NCBI GenBank assembly: GCA_016463095.1
Contig: JAEMSA010000012.1
Coordinates: 2,566-39,819 of the forward strand
Origin: Candidatus Nanopelagicales bacterium
Lineage (GTDB): Bacteria; Actinomycetota; Actinomycetes; S36-B12; UBA5976
Reading direction: 5' to 3'
Length of the DNA stretch: 37,254 bases
Shown piece after piece: positions 1 to 9,184 of this stretch (position 1 is the stretch's first letter; each line of letters begins with the position of its first letter). The position numbers were made by a program, and so were the translations under genes. Under the pieces are notes generated by a model. The model worked only from the letters and a program-made list of their open reading frames with translations, was not told the DNA's origin and searched no databases.

Positions 1-1859
1 AAAGTAAAAAATCTAAAAAAAAGAATAAATCTAGTACTAAAGAACAAGACGAACTGGTTGAGCAAGAATTAGAAGAGTTAATATTAAACCTAGATCTACT
101 TAAACCAGTTGATAAAAACTGGAAATATCATGCAAGCGAGTTTTACGGTCAAGTAATTGTTACCACTCTTGCGTTGGCATTTATAGGTTTTTATATATGG
201 ACTCTAATTGTGGTGCCACCCAATGCCAAACTGTTTGGAATAGAAATTGGGGGAGAAACTGCAGCAAGAGCATTTCAGTTACTAAACATTGAGGTTAATG
301 ACAAAGTTGATGATCCAATAATCATTAAAACTCCGCAAGGAGTCGTCACAGTTACCCCCAAACAGATTGGGATGGAGCTGGATTTACCAGGAACTGTAAA
401 TGGTATTAGAAAAAATTTGGTCACGTTTGTTAAATCTTCACTGGTGCCTACTGAATTGAAACCTAACATTTCCATAAATGAAAATACTTTAAAAATTGCC
501 TTAGCAGAGGTGGTGCAACGAAACACTAATTCGCCAATAAATGCAACATTGACCACGCAAAGTGGCAAAGTGGTATCCACTGAAGCTGTGAACGGAACTG
601 AGATTGATTGGAAAAAGACCCAGAAAAGTTTGCGTGATTCTTGGCTTTACCAAGGACGGCAAGCAGAAATTATAATTTCCTACATTCCACCCAAGGTCAG
701 CAATGAAGATGTTAACAAAGTTAGATCTAATTTAGCTGAGTTAGCAATCGCTGCACCTATCACCATAAAAATAGGTTCAAGAGAAGTTAAAATTAGTCCT
801 GAAGTAATTGGATCCGCATTAGAGTTTGTGCCCAATAAAGAGAAACTTGAATCAAAATTTGATGAACAGGTTATTATTTCTGAAATTTCACGACAGATTC
901 CAAACATTAAAACCACGGCAAGTGATGCTCAATTTGAATTCAGTGGTAACAAAATAACTCTTCTTCCGGCTCAAGAAGGAATAAAATTTATGCCCGGGCA
1001 ATTAGATGCTGCCTTTTCCTCAGTTTTTAGGCAAAAAAAGAACCGAGTAGTCAATTTGGATAGTGCCGTAATTAAACCGGTTATTACAACAGAGAGCATG
1101 GCAGCTTTAGGAATAAAAGAACAACTAAGTTCCTTCCGACAAGGTTTTGACTATATGCCTTATAGAGAAATAAATGTTGCTCAAGCATCAAAGTACTTAG
1201 ATGGAGTAATTCTTAAACCTGGTGAAATTTTTTCAATGAATCAAACGATTAAGGAAAGAACTTCACAAAACGGTTATATCAAAGGAATTTATATTGGGGA
1301 AGGGGGCAGATTTGCATACGGGTTAGGTGGTGGAGTTTCAATCATTACTTCAGCAACTTGGTCAGCTGCATTTTTTGCAGGTTTAGAAAGAATTGAACAA
1401 AGAGCCCATTCGGTTCATATTGCTAGATACACCCCAGGACTAGAAGCAACCGTCAGTTGGCCCAACTTAGATCTTAAATTTAGGAATAACACAACCGGGA
1501 ATATTTTAATTAAATCAAAACCTGCCAGAGACAGTATTACTATTTCGATGTATGGCACAAAAATGTTTGATGATGTTACTGCAAATTTTGGTGAACCGTA
1601 TAACTTAAATAACAATATTGACAGAGTAGTTTCTTATGATTCTAATTGTTTAGCTCAAGATCCCTCACCTGGTTATAAAATTGTGGTGACCAGACAATTC
1701 TGGAAAAGTAACTCAGTTGTGCAAAGTGAAAATCTGGTTACCAGCTACAGACCAAGTGATCAGATCATTTGCTTAAAAGAAGGCGAAGCTGCTCCGACTG
1801 AATTTGCCCCAGTAGTACCAGCGGCAAGTGGGGTACCGCAACCAACACCAGAAAGTTAA
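1..1859 (+). CDS. VanW/YoaR-type envelope protein (5' truncated)
   Basis: The reading frame is open from base 3 without a stop, so the true start lies upstream of the window; at least 618 residues are visible. The visible N-terminus is Lys/Ser- and then Glu-rich (cytoplasmic-looking), followed by one hydrophobic segment at about nt 150-215, so the rest is probably extracytoplasmic. Two weakly similar segments resemble the peptidoglycan-binding YoaR repeats (about nt 290-1060). A VanW domain follows at about nt 1180-1630, with the GEIFSMN, GLGGGVS and FRNNT motifs. The tail is Pro/Ala-rich. VanW proteins are linked to the cell wall and to glycopeptide-resistance clusters, but their biochemical role is unsettled, so a wall-associated role here is inference. 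The usual Cys-Gln after GGGV is Ser-Ile. The stop overlaps that of convergent cysS by 4 bp. Confidence 0.8.
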   Translation, partial: SKKSKKKNKSSTKEQDELVEQELEELILNLDLLKPVDKNWKYHASEFYGQVIVTTLALAFIGFYIWTLIVVPPNAKLFGIEIGGETAARAFQLLNIEVNDKVDDPIIIKTPQGVVTVTPKQIGMELDLPGTVNGIRKNLVTFVKSSLVPTELKPNISINENTLKIALAEVVQRNTNSPINATLTTQSGKVVSTEAVNGTEIDWKKTQKSLRDSWLYQGRQAEIIISYIPPKVSNEDVNKVRSNLAELAIAAPITIKIGSREVKISPEVIGSALEFVPNKEKLESKFDEQVIISEISRQIPNIKTTASDAQFEFSGNKITLLPAQEGIKFMPGQLDAAFSSVFRQKKNRVVNLDSAVIKPVITTESMAALGIKEQLSSFRQGFDYMPYREINVAQASKYLDGVILKPGEIFSMNQTIKERTSQNGYIKGIYIGEGGRFAYGLGGGVSIITSATWSAAFFAGLERIEQRAHSVHIARYTPGLEATVSWPNLDLKFRNNTTGNILIKSKPARDSITISMYGTKMFDDVTANFGEPYNLNNNIDRVVSYDSNCLAQDPSPGYKIVVTRQFWKSNSVVQSENLVTSYRPSDQIICLKEGEAAPTEFAPVVPAASGVPQPTPES

Positions 1860-3271
1860 AGTGGAAAAACTTCCGAACCTTTTTCACTATCTTTAAGACC
1901 AATTCCAAGATTGATTAATTTGTCTCGTATCTCATCACTTAATTTCCAATTTTTTTCACTTCTAGCTTTCAATCTTTCATCCAATAATGATTGAATTTCC
2001 TGAGTAATAACAATTTCGGGTTGTTTCATAGGTTCACTAGCTAAGTTGAGTCCCAAGACTTCATCAAACTTTAAAATTGTTTCATATTTGTTTCCAGCAG
2101 GAATTGACTCATCTTTTTCTAAAGTTCTTATTAATTGCAAGACTTTAAAAGTATCTAAATCTTCATTTAAAGCAGACTCAAATTGCTGCAAGTAATTACT
2201 ATCAACTGATCCTGGTGTTTGAGACCATAGTTGCATTTTTTCACGCAGTTTATTTAATGATTTATGGGAGGCATTAATGGAATTCCAGGTCAAATCCATT
2301 TGCGATCTATATCGATGTTCCATTAAAGATAATCGAATTGCTAGGGGATCAAGACCTTCAGCAATAACTTGTGAAACCAGTAAAACGTTACCGGAGGATT
2401 TACTCATTTTTTTACCTTCAAACAGAAGATGTTCACCATGAATCCAGTGATTAACAACCTCTGTTGCTACCGCTGAATTACTTTGTGCTCGCTCATCTTC
2501 ATGATGCGGAAATCTTAAATCAATACCACCAGTATGAATATCAATTTTGTTTCCTAAAAACTTTAAACTCATCGCGCTACATTCAATGTGCCAACCGGGA
2601 TAACCTTTTCCCCACGGAGTTTCCCAAATTAATTGAGTTCTATTAACACTGGCATGTTTCCATAAAGCCCAATCAGCATGAAATCTTTTTTGCGAATCCT
2701 CTTTGCTCTCAAATCTATAACTGGGTTTTAATTCATCCAGTTTGTTACCGCTGATCACTCCATAGCTTTCAAATGACTTGGCATCAAAAAATACACTTCC
2801 GTCTTGGCCAACATAGGCATGATTCTTTTCTATAAGTGTTTTAATCAGTTCAATCATTAACTCAATAGAGTCACTTGCTCTGGGATATTTTGTGGCAGGT
2901 TGAATATTTAACAATGCTAAATCATTATGAAAATTCTGTTCATATTTTCTAGCAATAGCTAAAGCATCACTTGATTCAGACTTTGCTTGTGCTAACACAC
3001 GATCTTCAGTGTCAGCTTGGCCTTCATCTATGCCACCTAATCCTGTGTCATCTGCCATATGCCCAACATCGGTGATGTTTTGAATTAGTTCAACTTTTAA
3101 TCCTTGATATTGCGCAAATCTTTTTATTAGATCGGTGAGTAAGAAAGTTCGCATATTTCCCACATGGGCATCCCGATAAACAGTTGGACCGCACGCATAA
3201 ATTTTTAACACACCAGAGGTGAGGGGAGTTATTTCAACAACTTCGCGTCTTTTGGTGTCGTATAACTTCAT
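1856..3271 (-). CDS. cysS: Cysteinyl-tRNA synthetase (atypical clade)
   Basis: A 471-residue class I aminoacyl-tRNA synthetase that charges tRNA-Cys in the cytoplasm. The N-terminal CGPTVYRDAHVGN segment carries a zinc-ligand Cys and the HIGH-equivalent HVGN. GWHIECSAM and FPHHEDE supply the remaining zinc/active-site residues, and KKMSKSSGN is the KMSKS loop. These motifs point to CysRS rather than the mycothiol ligase MshC, which normally has CGITPYDATHLGH. The segment after the first motif reads NITDVGHMADD instead of the NVTDIDDKI found in typical actinobacterial CysRS, so it seems to belong to a different CysRS clade. ATG start at 3271; it lies 46 bp downstream of the GNAT gene on the same strand and is probably co-transcribed. 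Whether it is the only CysRS of the genome cannot be seen here. Confidence 0.9.
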   Translation of the reverse strand: MKLYDTKRREVVEITPLTSGVLKIYACGPTVYRDAHVGNMRTFLLTDLIKRFAQYQGLKVELIQNITDVGHMADDTGLGGIDEGQADTEDRVLAQAKSESSDALAIARKYEQNFHNDLALLNIQPATKYPRASDSIELMIELIKTLIEKNHAYVGQDGSVFFDAKSFESYGVISGNKLDELKPSYRFESKEDSQKRFHADWALWKHASVNRTQLIWETPWGKGYPGWHIECSAMSLKFLGNKIDIHTGGIDLRFPHHEDERAQSNSAVATEVVNHWIHGEHLLFEGKKMSKSSGNVLLVSQVIAEGLDPLAIRLSLMEHRYRSQMDLTWNSINASHKSLNKLREKMQLWSQTPGSVDSNYLQQFESALNEDLDTFKVLQLIRTLEKDESIPAGNKYETILKFDEVLGLNLASEPMKQPEIVITQEIQSLLDERLKARSEKNWKLSDEIRDKLINLGIGLKDSEKGSEVFPL

Positions 3272-3317
3272 GAAGATAATCGTAGTTGAAAAAAACTATT
3301 TTGCATGAGCAAACAAC

Positions 3318-4265
3318 TTATTTTGATTGCTCTGTTCTGGTGTGGCGGTAATAGGCGTAATCATGATGAATTTCATAACCCAAAGATCGATAAAGACCTA
3401 CTGCTGCCTCATTTGACTTAAGTACTTGTAAAACAATCTGTTTATGCCCAATATTAAAAACTTCATTACTCAAAGCATGCATAATCTTTTTTGCTAAACC
3501 TGTGCCACGATAGTTCTCGGTAACCCAAACTGTGGTGACCATAGCTAAATCTTTTGAGGCAGAAACTCTGCCGGTGGCAATTATTTTATTTTCTTGATCA
3601 ATTATAGAAGCAAATCTGACAAAGCTGCCACTTACTAAAAGTTCCTTACTAAACCTAGGAGCTTTAGCATCCGAGGCCATTACTGCTTCAAACCAATTGG
3701 GGGTTAATTCCTTTTCGATAATTACGTCAGGATTTTCTGATGCACTGACAGGTGAGATCATGTATAAAGCATGAGCGACTTCTAAAAAATTGTTTCTTGC
3801 TAAAGCTTCATCGAAGGCACCAGGTTTGGGTGATTGCACAATTGCGGTTGCTTTTCTTGCCCTGTACCAATCAACGATTTTGGCAAGAGATTGGTCAACT
3901 GCCACTTGGGGTCTGCCATCTAGTCGACAAGAGTTTGCTCGAGCTGATTCATTTCCAGAAAATCTTAAAACCCAATCACCTAAGTTTTCTTTTTCCTGGG
4001 GAACCCAGGTACTTTCTGAATCACGTTCTAAATCAAGTGAGCCAATTTCTGGTTCGATAACCTTGGCCGCAAAGATTTTCCCGGTAACTATTTCTTGTAC
4101 CGAGTCATCTTTTTTACATATCTTGATAACCCCAGCTGGCCAATCACCGATCCAGGAAACTAAATTTCCCAGCACATCAGTTAAATCATCCCCAGCTAAA
4201 TGGCGCACACTTACACGCCTACCTATATCTGAAGGGCTAATTCTTAGCCTGCCGATTGCAGTCAT
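3318..4265 (-). CDS. GNAT-family N-acetyltransferase
   Basis: A 315-residue protein with a C-terminal GNAT fold (about residues 185-308). The acetyl-CoA loop region reads VTENYRGTGLAKKIM, and the terminal LQVLKSNEAAVGLYRSLGYE is the standard GNAT ending. The first ~90 residues resemble a small beta-barrel-like N-terminal domain (IGRRVSVRH) seen in actinobacterial homologues encoded near fdxA. The substrate is unknown; the family acetylates small molecules, peptides or protein N-termini. ATG start at 4265. It is divergent from fdxA across a 93-bp gap and lies upstream of cysS. Confidence 0.8.
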   Translation of the reverse strand: MTAIGRLRISPSDIGRRVSVRHLAGDDLTDVLGNLVSWIGDWPAGVIKICKKDDSVQEIVTGKIFAAKVIEPEIGSLDLERDSESTWVPQEKENLGDWVLRFSGNESARANSCRLDGRPQVAVDQSLAKIVDWYRARKATAIVQSPKPGAFDEALARNNFLEVAHALYMISPVSASENPDVIIEKELTPNWFEAVMASDAKAPRFSKELLVSGSFVRFASIIDQENKIIATGRVSASKDLAMVTTVWVTENYRGTGLAKKIMHALSNEVFNIGHKQIVLQVLKSNEAAVGLYRSLGYEIHHDYAYYRHTRTEQSK

Positions 4266-4358
4266 CCGAGAAAAGTTGTTCCTTTCATATACTCTTTACA
4301 TACAAATAGTAGAGATGAAGTAGTTTTGTCTTACTTTCCCGACTAAAGGAGTCCAAGC
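4266..4358. promoter_or_regulatory. Divergent promoter region GNAT/fdxA
   Basis: This 93-bp gap separates two divergently transcribed genes and must carry both promoters unless they lie inside the genes. It holds AT-rich stretches near 4287-4310, but no convincing -35/-10 pair could be assigned on either strand. The fdxA ribosome-binding site AAGGAG lies at 4346-4351. Confidence 0.4.
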
Positions 4359-4679
4359 GTGACCTACATTATCGCCGAGCCGTGCATCGACATTAAAGAC
4401 AAATCTTGCATAGAAGAGTGTCCTGTTGATTGCATCTATGAAGGCGAACGCATGCTTTATATCCAACCTGACGAATGTGTTGATTGCGGAGCTTGCGAAC
4501 CTGTTTGTCCAGTGGAAGCCATCTATTACGAAGATGATGTTCCTGAAAACTTTAAAGATTACTCAGCTTCAAATGCCGCATTCTTTGCTGAAATTGGATC
4601 TCCCGGCGGAGCAGCAAAATTAGGAATGACCTCAAATGATCCTGCAGTTATTAAATCCATTCCACCTAAGTCAAAATAA
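4359..4679 (+). CDS. fdxA: 7Fe-8S ferredoxin FdxA
   Basis: A 106-residue low-potential electron carrier of the actinobacterial 7Fe type. Eight cysteines are visible at residues 9, 17, 21, 25, 40, 43, 46 and 50, and the CVDCGACEPVCP motif forms the second cluster. In this family one cluster is [3Fe-4S] and the other [4Fe-4S]. The N-terminus (MTYIIAEPCID) is nearly identical to mycobacterial FdxA/FdxC. GTG start at 4359 is preceded by AAGGAG at 7-bp spacing. The redox partner is not evident from the neighbours; pheA follows 8 bp after the stop, so the two may be co-transcribed. Confidence 0.95.
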   Translation: MTYIIAEPCIDIKDKSCIEECPVDCIYEGERMLYIQPDECVDCGACEPVCPVEAIYYEDDVPENFKDYSASNAAFFAEIGSPGGAAKLGMTSNDPAVIKSIPPKSK

Positions 4680-4687
4680 ATAAACTG

Positions 4688-5632
4688 GTGAGTAATCAAA
4701 AGCTGGTCTATTTAGGACCTCCAGGAACTTTTACTCACGCAGCAATTGATTTGATGACAGTTCCCTGGTCGGGAGAAATAGTTGCCGAGAGGGAAGTTTC
4801 AGATGTGGTGTTTTCGGTTGAATCAGGAAATGCAGATGCCGGATTGGTTCCATTAGAAAATTCAGTTGAAGGCGATGTACTAAGTACCCTTGATGAATTA
4901 ATTTTTCGTGCCGCACAATGTTTTATTAATGAAGAAATAGTTGTTCCTATTTCATTTGTGCTCGCAGTTCCATCCTCAACAAAGAATGCACCTGTTACCA
5001 AAGTCTTAACTCATCCACACGCAGCAGCTCAATGTAAAGAATTCTTGAAAGCAAATAAAATTGAAGTTGAATTCACTGCTTCAACAGCTGATGCTTGTCG
5101 AATCGTTGCAGAAAGAAAAGAACCAGGTTTAGCCGCAATAGCTGCAACAAAAGGTGCTGACACATTTGGCTTGTTTGTTAAACAAACAAGGTTAGAAGAC
5201 TTTACTGGCGGAAAAACCAGAATGGCATTAATTTCTAGAAATCTTTCTTCACCAACTGGTCATGACAAAACTACATTTGTAATTACTCCTGTGGCAGATA
5301 GAAATGGTTTGTTATCAGACATTTTGATATGTTTTGCCAAAAGAGACATCGGTTTAACATCAATCAGTTCAAGACCTTTAAAAACACGTTTAGGCGAATA
5401 CACATTTATGATTTCTGTTCGAGGCCATATTGGTGAACCAACTTTACAAGCAGCAATTATGGATGTAAGTAATTTAGGTGCAGCAGTTAAAGTACTTGGT
5501 TCATACCCAATGAATCCAGAAATTAGTTCTGCTCGTGTTGGAGAGTCATTGCCTCCTGGAAGTGTTACTTCAGATGTATTAAAAGAATGGGTTGATCGTT
5601 TAGTTAAAGCGGCAACTGAAGTTCCACGTTAA
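4688..5632 (+). CDS. pheA: Prephenate dehydratase
   Basis: Converts prephenate to phenylpyruvate in phenylalanine synthesis. At 314 residues it matches stand-alone PheA. The catalytic domain (about 1-185) starts with YLGPPGTFTH and has PLENSVEG; the catalytic TRF motif reads T177-R178-M179. An ACT regulatory domain (about 195-275) follows, ending KVLGSYP. The Phe-binding ESRP motif of the ACT domain reads SSRP (S227-P230), and the GALV motif reads GLLS (207-210), so feedback control may be altered. GTG start at 4688 has no clear ribosome-binding site. tyrA follows 17 bp downstream, forming an aromatic amino-acid pair. Confidence 0.93.
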   Translation: MSNQKLVYLGPPGTFTHAAIDLMTVPWSGEIVAEREVSDVVFSVESGNADAGLVPLENSVEGDVLSTLDELIFRAAQCFINEEIVVPISFVLAVPSSTKNAPVTKVLTHPHAAAQCKEFLKANKIEVEFTASTADACRIVAERKEPGLAAIAATKGADTFGLFVKQTRLEDFTGGKTRMALISRNLSSPTGHDKTTFVITPVADRNGLLSDILICFAKRDIGLTSISSRPLKTRLGEYTFMISVRGHIGEPTLQAAIMDVSNLGAAVKVLGSYPMNPEISSARVGESLPPGSVTSDVLKEWVDRLVKAATEVPR

Positions 5633-5649
5633 TTAATTCTAATCAAAAT

Positions 5650-6618
5650 ATGAAGATTTCAATTATTGGCTTAGGCCTAATCGGTGGATCAATTGCTCAA
5701 GGCTTAAAAAGTAATCATCAAATAACAGGTTTCGATCCAGATAAAAAAACTCAAGAGCTAGCTAAGCAAGGTGGAATAAATATTGCACCGGATTTAACAA
5801 CTTGTGTTAAAGAAGCAGAACTAGTAATAATTGCAGCTCCCACCACCCAAAGTATTGAAACCTTAAAAGAATTGAAGAAAACAAATTACTCAGGATTTGT
5901 CACAGATATTTGTTCAGTAAAAGCACCACTGCTCACAGCAGCTCAAGGTTTAAACTACGTGGGCACCCATCCCATGGCTGGTTCAAATGAATCAGGTTTT
6001 GGCAGTGCTAACAAAGATTTATTTAAAGATGCACCTTGGGCAGTTTCTTTAAGTAGCGACACAAAACAGGATGCACTTGTTGCTGTCATCAAAATAATTT
6101 CAGAACTAGGTGGATTTGTAGTTCCAGTTGATCCCCATGACCATGATGAATCTGTGGTGTTAAGCAGTCATCTTGCTCACGTGGTTGCTTCTGCTTATGC
6201 CAAAAGTGTGGGCGAATCAGAATTTGCGCAACTAGCACAATTATTAGCTGGTGGAAGTTTCAGAGATTTAACTCGGGTGACAACTTCTCCACCTGAAAGA
6301 ACTGCTGAAATAGTTTGGCCTAATAGAAAATCGTTATCCAAAGTAGTGGAAAATTTGGGCGATAATTTAAGCAAGTTACAAAATCTACTTGAGCAAGGAA
6401 GTCAGGCAGACATTGAAAAATTCTTAGCTTCCGCAAGTTCCTTGCGAACTATTTCGGATGCCACAATGACAAAAGTTAAAAATCAGCAAGGAAATAAAGT
6501 TATTTCTAAGACTGATGACTTAGTCCAAGATTTTCTTAAACATTCAAAATCAAGAGTTATAGCAACAGGTTTTGAAATAACCAAAGAAAATATAAGTTAC
6601 TTAGTTAACGAAATCTAA
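5650..6618 (+). CDS. tyrA: Prephenate/arogenate dehydrogenase
   Basis: NAD(P)-dependent oxidative decarboxylation of prephenate (or arogenate) in tyrosine synthesis. The 322-residue protein opens with the Rossmann motif [12 protein letters not shown]. It then shows [11 protein letters not shown] (substrate-binding region, His and Ser) and [22 protein letters not shown] in two parts, the helical dimerisation domain with its catalytic His. No ACT domain is obvious at the C-terminus. ATG start at 5650 lacks a clear Shine-Dalgarno sequence, so it may be coupled to pheA. Its stop overlaps that of convergent dapD by 4 bp (CTAA). Confidence 0.93.
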   Translation: MKISIIGLGLIGGSIAQGLKSNHQITGFDPDKKTQELAKQGGINIAPDLTTCVKEAELVIIAAPTTQSIETLKELKKTNYSGFVTDICSVKAPLLTAAQGLNYVGTHPMAGSNESGFGSANKDLFKDAPWAVSLSSDTKQDALVAVIKIISELGGFVVPVDPHDHDESVVLSSHLAHVVASAYAKSVGESEFAQLAQLLAGGSFRDLTRVTTSPPERTAEIVWPNRKSLSKVVENLGDNLSKLQNLLEQGSQADIEKFLASASSLRTISDATMTKVKNQQGNKVISKTDDLVQDFLKHSKSRVIATGFEITKENISYLVNEI

Positions 6619-7541
6619 TTATTGTGCAGGACTGAATTAAGTCCGCCCCAACTACCGGTTCTATTTTGTGCTTCAATTGCACCTGTTTGAGAATTTCTTC
6701 TGAAAAGTAAATTATTATCACCAGATAGTTCCTTAGCTTTAACTATTTTTGCATCCGGTAAAAGCACTTTTGATCCAGCTGTTAAATAAAGTCCTGCTTC
6801 AATCACACAGTTATCACCGAGGCTTATCCCTAAACCAGCATTGGCACCAATCAAACATTTTTTACCCACACTGATTACTTCTTGTCCGCCACCAGAAAGT
6901 GTTCCCATAATTGAGGCACCACCACCAATGTCAGAACCATCACCCACCACCACACCAGCTGAAATTCTGCCTTCCACCATTGAGGAACCTAAAGTTCCTG
7001 CATTGAAATTAACAAAACCTTCATGCATCACAGTTGTGCCCGAGGCAAGATGAGCTCCTAAGCGAACACGATCTGCATCTGCAATTCGCACTCCAGTGGG
7101 AACAACATAATCAAGCATGCGAGGAAATTTATCTACGGAAAATACTGTTAAATGTTGACCAGATTTTTTAGCTGTTGCTCTGACTTGTTCAACTTTTTCA
7201 GGTAAAACTGGTCCAATAGTTGTCCAGGCCACATTATTAAGAATTGCAAAAATTCCTTCAAGATTTATAGTTCTAGGTATAACTAATCGGTGTGAAAGTA
7301 AATGCAAACGCAAATATGCATCTTCCACACTTTCAGCAGGTTTTGATAAATCCTTGATAATCGTTTTTACAACTCTTAATTCACAACCTCTGACCGGATC
7401 TTTTCTTTCATAAGAGGAGGCATCAAGAATTTGAATTGGGGAAGAATTCAGAGCTGGGTTTGGATACCAAACATCAAGCGTTTTTTTACCATCGAATGTG
7501 CCTACACCTATTGCGCTAGCGGCTTCGGTTATAAAACTCAT
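6615..7541 (-). CDS. dapD: Tetrahydrodipicolinate N-succinyltransferase
   Basis: Succinylates tetrahydrodipicolinate using succinyl-CoA in the DAP/lysine pathway. The 308-residue length and sequence match the actinobacterial DapD type. The N-terminal half is an alpha/beta domain. The C-terminal half (about 150-280) is a left-handed beta-helix with hexapeptide-like periodicity ([31 protein letters not shown]). ATG start at 7541 has no obvious ribosome-binding site; an AT-rich TAGTTT lies just 6 nt upstream, so a leaderless transcript is conceivable. It is divergent from dapE, which encodes a later step of the same pathway. Confidence 0.94.
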   Translation of the reverse strand: MSFITEAASAIGVGTFDGKKTLDVWYPNPALNSSPIQILDASSYERKDPVRGCELRVVKTIIKDLSKPAESVEDAYLRLHLLSHRLVIPRTINLEGIFAILNNVAWTTIGPVLPEKVEQVRATAKKSGQHLTVFSVDKFPRMLDYVVPTGVRIADADRVRLGAHLASGTTVMHEGFVNFNAGTLGSSMVEGRISAGVVVGDGSDIGGGASIMGTLSGGGQEVISVGKKCLIGANAGLGISLGDNCVIEAGLYLTAGSKVLLPDAKIVKAKELSGDNNLLFRRNSQTGAIEAQNRTGSWGGLNSVLHNN

Positions 7542-7612
7542 GAGTCAAAACTATCTCTTAATTGGGGTTAATGGTCACATAAGGGTTGGCCTGTTGGCAG
7601 AATAGGAACGTG
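7542..7612. promoter_or_regulatory. Divergent dapD/dapE promoter region
   Basis: Seventy-one bases separate the starts of dapD and dapE. On the minus strand a TAGTTT hexamer ends about 6 nt before the dapD ATG, a spacing that would fit a leaderless mRNA. AGGAA at 7604-7608 serves dapE. No operator was recognised. Confidence 0.35.
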
Positions 7613-8665
7613 TTGAAAATAGATCAAGAAATTGGTGCTTTAACCCTGGATCTTGTCAACATTGCCAGTGTTTCCCAGGACGAGCAGGCGATTGCTGATT
7701 CAATCCAAGAGGCGTTAGTTGAAGTTAAACACTTAAAAGTTTCTCGAATTGGTAATTCAATAATTGCCCAAACAAATTTTGGAGCAAACCAACGAGTTGT
7801 TATCGCAGGTCATCTTGATACCGTTCCGGCCAATAATAATTTTCCTGGAAAAAAGACCTCCACCGAAGTTATTGGGCTTGGGTCAGTGGATATGAAAAGT
7901 GGGATAGCTGCAGCACTTAAACTGGCGGTAGCGGTAACCAATGCAAAATATGATGTTACTTATTTGTTTTATGAGTCTGAAGAAATTGAAACAAAATACA
8001 ACGGTTTAGAAATAATTACAAAGCAGGATAAAGATTTATTAAATTGTGATTTTGCTATTTTGATGGAACCTACTAATGGAATCATCGAAGTCGGTTGCCA
8101 AGGAACTTTACGCTTTCAAGTTAGTGCTATAGGCACAAGATCTCACTCGGCTCGTTGGTGGAATGGCGAAAATGCAATTCATGCCTTAACCCCAGTTTTA
8201 GAAATTCTAAATTCATACAAATCACGTGAACCAATTATTGATGGCCACAAATTCCGTGAAGGTTTACAAGCTGTGAAAATAAATGGCGGGGTAGCAGGAA
8301 ACGTTGTCCCAGATGAAGTCACAATGACAATCAATCATCGTTTTGCGCCAGATACCACACCAGCCCAAGCTGAAGAAAACATGAAAAAACTATTCAAAGA
8401 CTTTAATTTTCAATTAATGGACGCAGCAGCTGGTGCCCCAACTGGATTAAATAATGAACTAATTAAAGATTTTGTGTCAAAAATTGGCACAGATATTGCT
8501 CCAAAATTTGGGTGGACAGATGTGGCTCGATTTGCGGCAGCCGGTATTCCGGCCATAAACTTTGGTCCAGGAGATCCAAATTTGGCACATCATCCTGCTG
8601 AAGCAGTAAAAATTAAGCAAATTGAAGATGTTTTTGCATCCTTAAAAGATTGGTTAACAAAGTAA
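7613..8665 (+). CDS. dapE: Succinyl-diaminopimelate desuccinylase
   Basis: Zinc-dependent M20 hydrolase that removes succinate from N-succinyl-LL-DAP, giving LL-DAP for lysine and peptidoglycan. The metal-site motifs are visible in order: AGHLDTVP (His, Asp), GLGSVDMKSG (bridging Asp), YESEEIE (Glu-Glu) and the terminal AHHPAE (His). The central dimerisation domain contains GTRSHSARWWNG. The start is uncertain: in-frame TTG 7586, GTG 7610 and TTG 7613 all exist. TTG 7613 is preferred because AGGAA (7604-7608) lies 4 nt upstream and the protein then aligns with family N-termini. It abuts the next gene exactly (TAAATG). Confidence 0.9.
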   Translation: MKIDQEIGALTLDLVNIASVSQDEQAIADSIQEALVEVKHLKVSRIGNSIIAQTNFGANQRVVIAGHLDTVPANNNFPGKKTSTEVIGLGSVDMKSGIAAALKLAVAVTNAKYDVTYLFYESEEIETKYNGLEIITKQDKDLLNCDFAILMEPTNGIIEVGCQGTLRFQVSAIGTRSHSARWWNGENAIHALTPVLEILNSYKSREPIIDGHKFREGLQAVKINGGVAGNVVPDEVTMTINHRFAPDTTPAQAEENMKKLFKDFNFQLMDAAAGAPTGLNNELIKDFVSKIGTDIAPKFGWTDVARFAAAGIPAINFGPGDPNLAHHPAEAVKIKQIEDVFASLKDWLTK

Positions 8666-9121
8666 ATGTCACCGGTGGAATTATCGCTTTCCGTTGAAGT
8701 AAAAGCTAGTCAACAAAAAGTTTTTGACAAAATTGTTGATTGGGAAAGCCAAGGCCAATGGATGCTGGGGACTAAAGTTTCTGGAACCAAAAACAATGGT
8801 CAAGGTCTGGGTGGAGAGATAAATGCTTGGACCGGTTTTTGGAAGATAGGATTTAACGATCCCATGGTTATTACTCAATGGATTGAACCCAAAATTGTCG
8901 ATGTGAAACATATAGGTCGATTAGTAAAAGGAACAGGTTCAATGGTTGTTGAAAAAATTGATGAGAACAATTCAAGATTTATTTGGAGTGAATCAATTAA
9001 TTTACCTTTTGGATTCATTGGAAAAATTGGTTGGACAATTATTAAACCTTTTTTTGTGTCCGGAATTAAGTTTTCATTGAATAAATTTGCGCTCACTTTT
9101 GCACAAATAGACCCAAAGTAG
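8666..9121 (+). CDS. SRPBCC-family (polyketide cyclase-like) protein
   Basis: A 151-residue protein with the SRPBCC/START-like pattern: an N-terminal beta strand plus a helix (EVKASQQKVFDKIVDWESQ), antiparallel strands in the middle, and a long C-terminal helix. Actinobacterial homologues are small ligand-binding proteins with unknown ligand. The ATG follows the dapE stop directly (TAAATG), so translation is probably coupled. A role linked to cell-wall or lysine metabolism would be inference from context only. Confidence 0.75.
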   Translation: MSPVELSLSVEVKASQQKVFDKIVDWESQGQWMLGTKVSGTKNNGQGLGGEINAWTGFWKIGFNDPMVITQWIEPKIVDVKHIGRLVKGTGSMVVEKIDENNSRFIWSESINLPFGFIGKIGWTIIKPFFVSGIKFSLNKFALTFAQIDPK

Positions 9122-9184
9122 ACGAATCTTTAGGGTTACGAGATAATAGAGATATCAAATTTTAATTATTGAAAAGGTGTTTAA

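Noticed and set aside
1856-3271. Annotation as mycothiol ligase MshC
   Set aside because: CGPTVY and the surrounding motifs are CysRS-type; MshC has a different first motif and is shorter.
3790-4323. 177-codon open frame antisense to the GNAT gene
   Set aside because: No start signal or family resemblance; it is the opposite-strand shadow of a well-supported gene.
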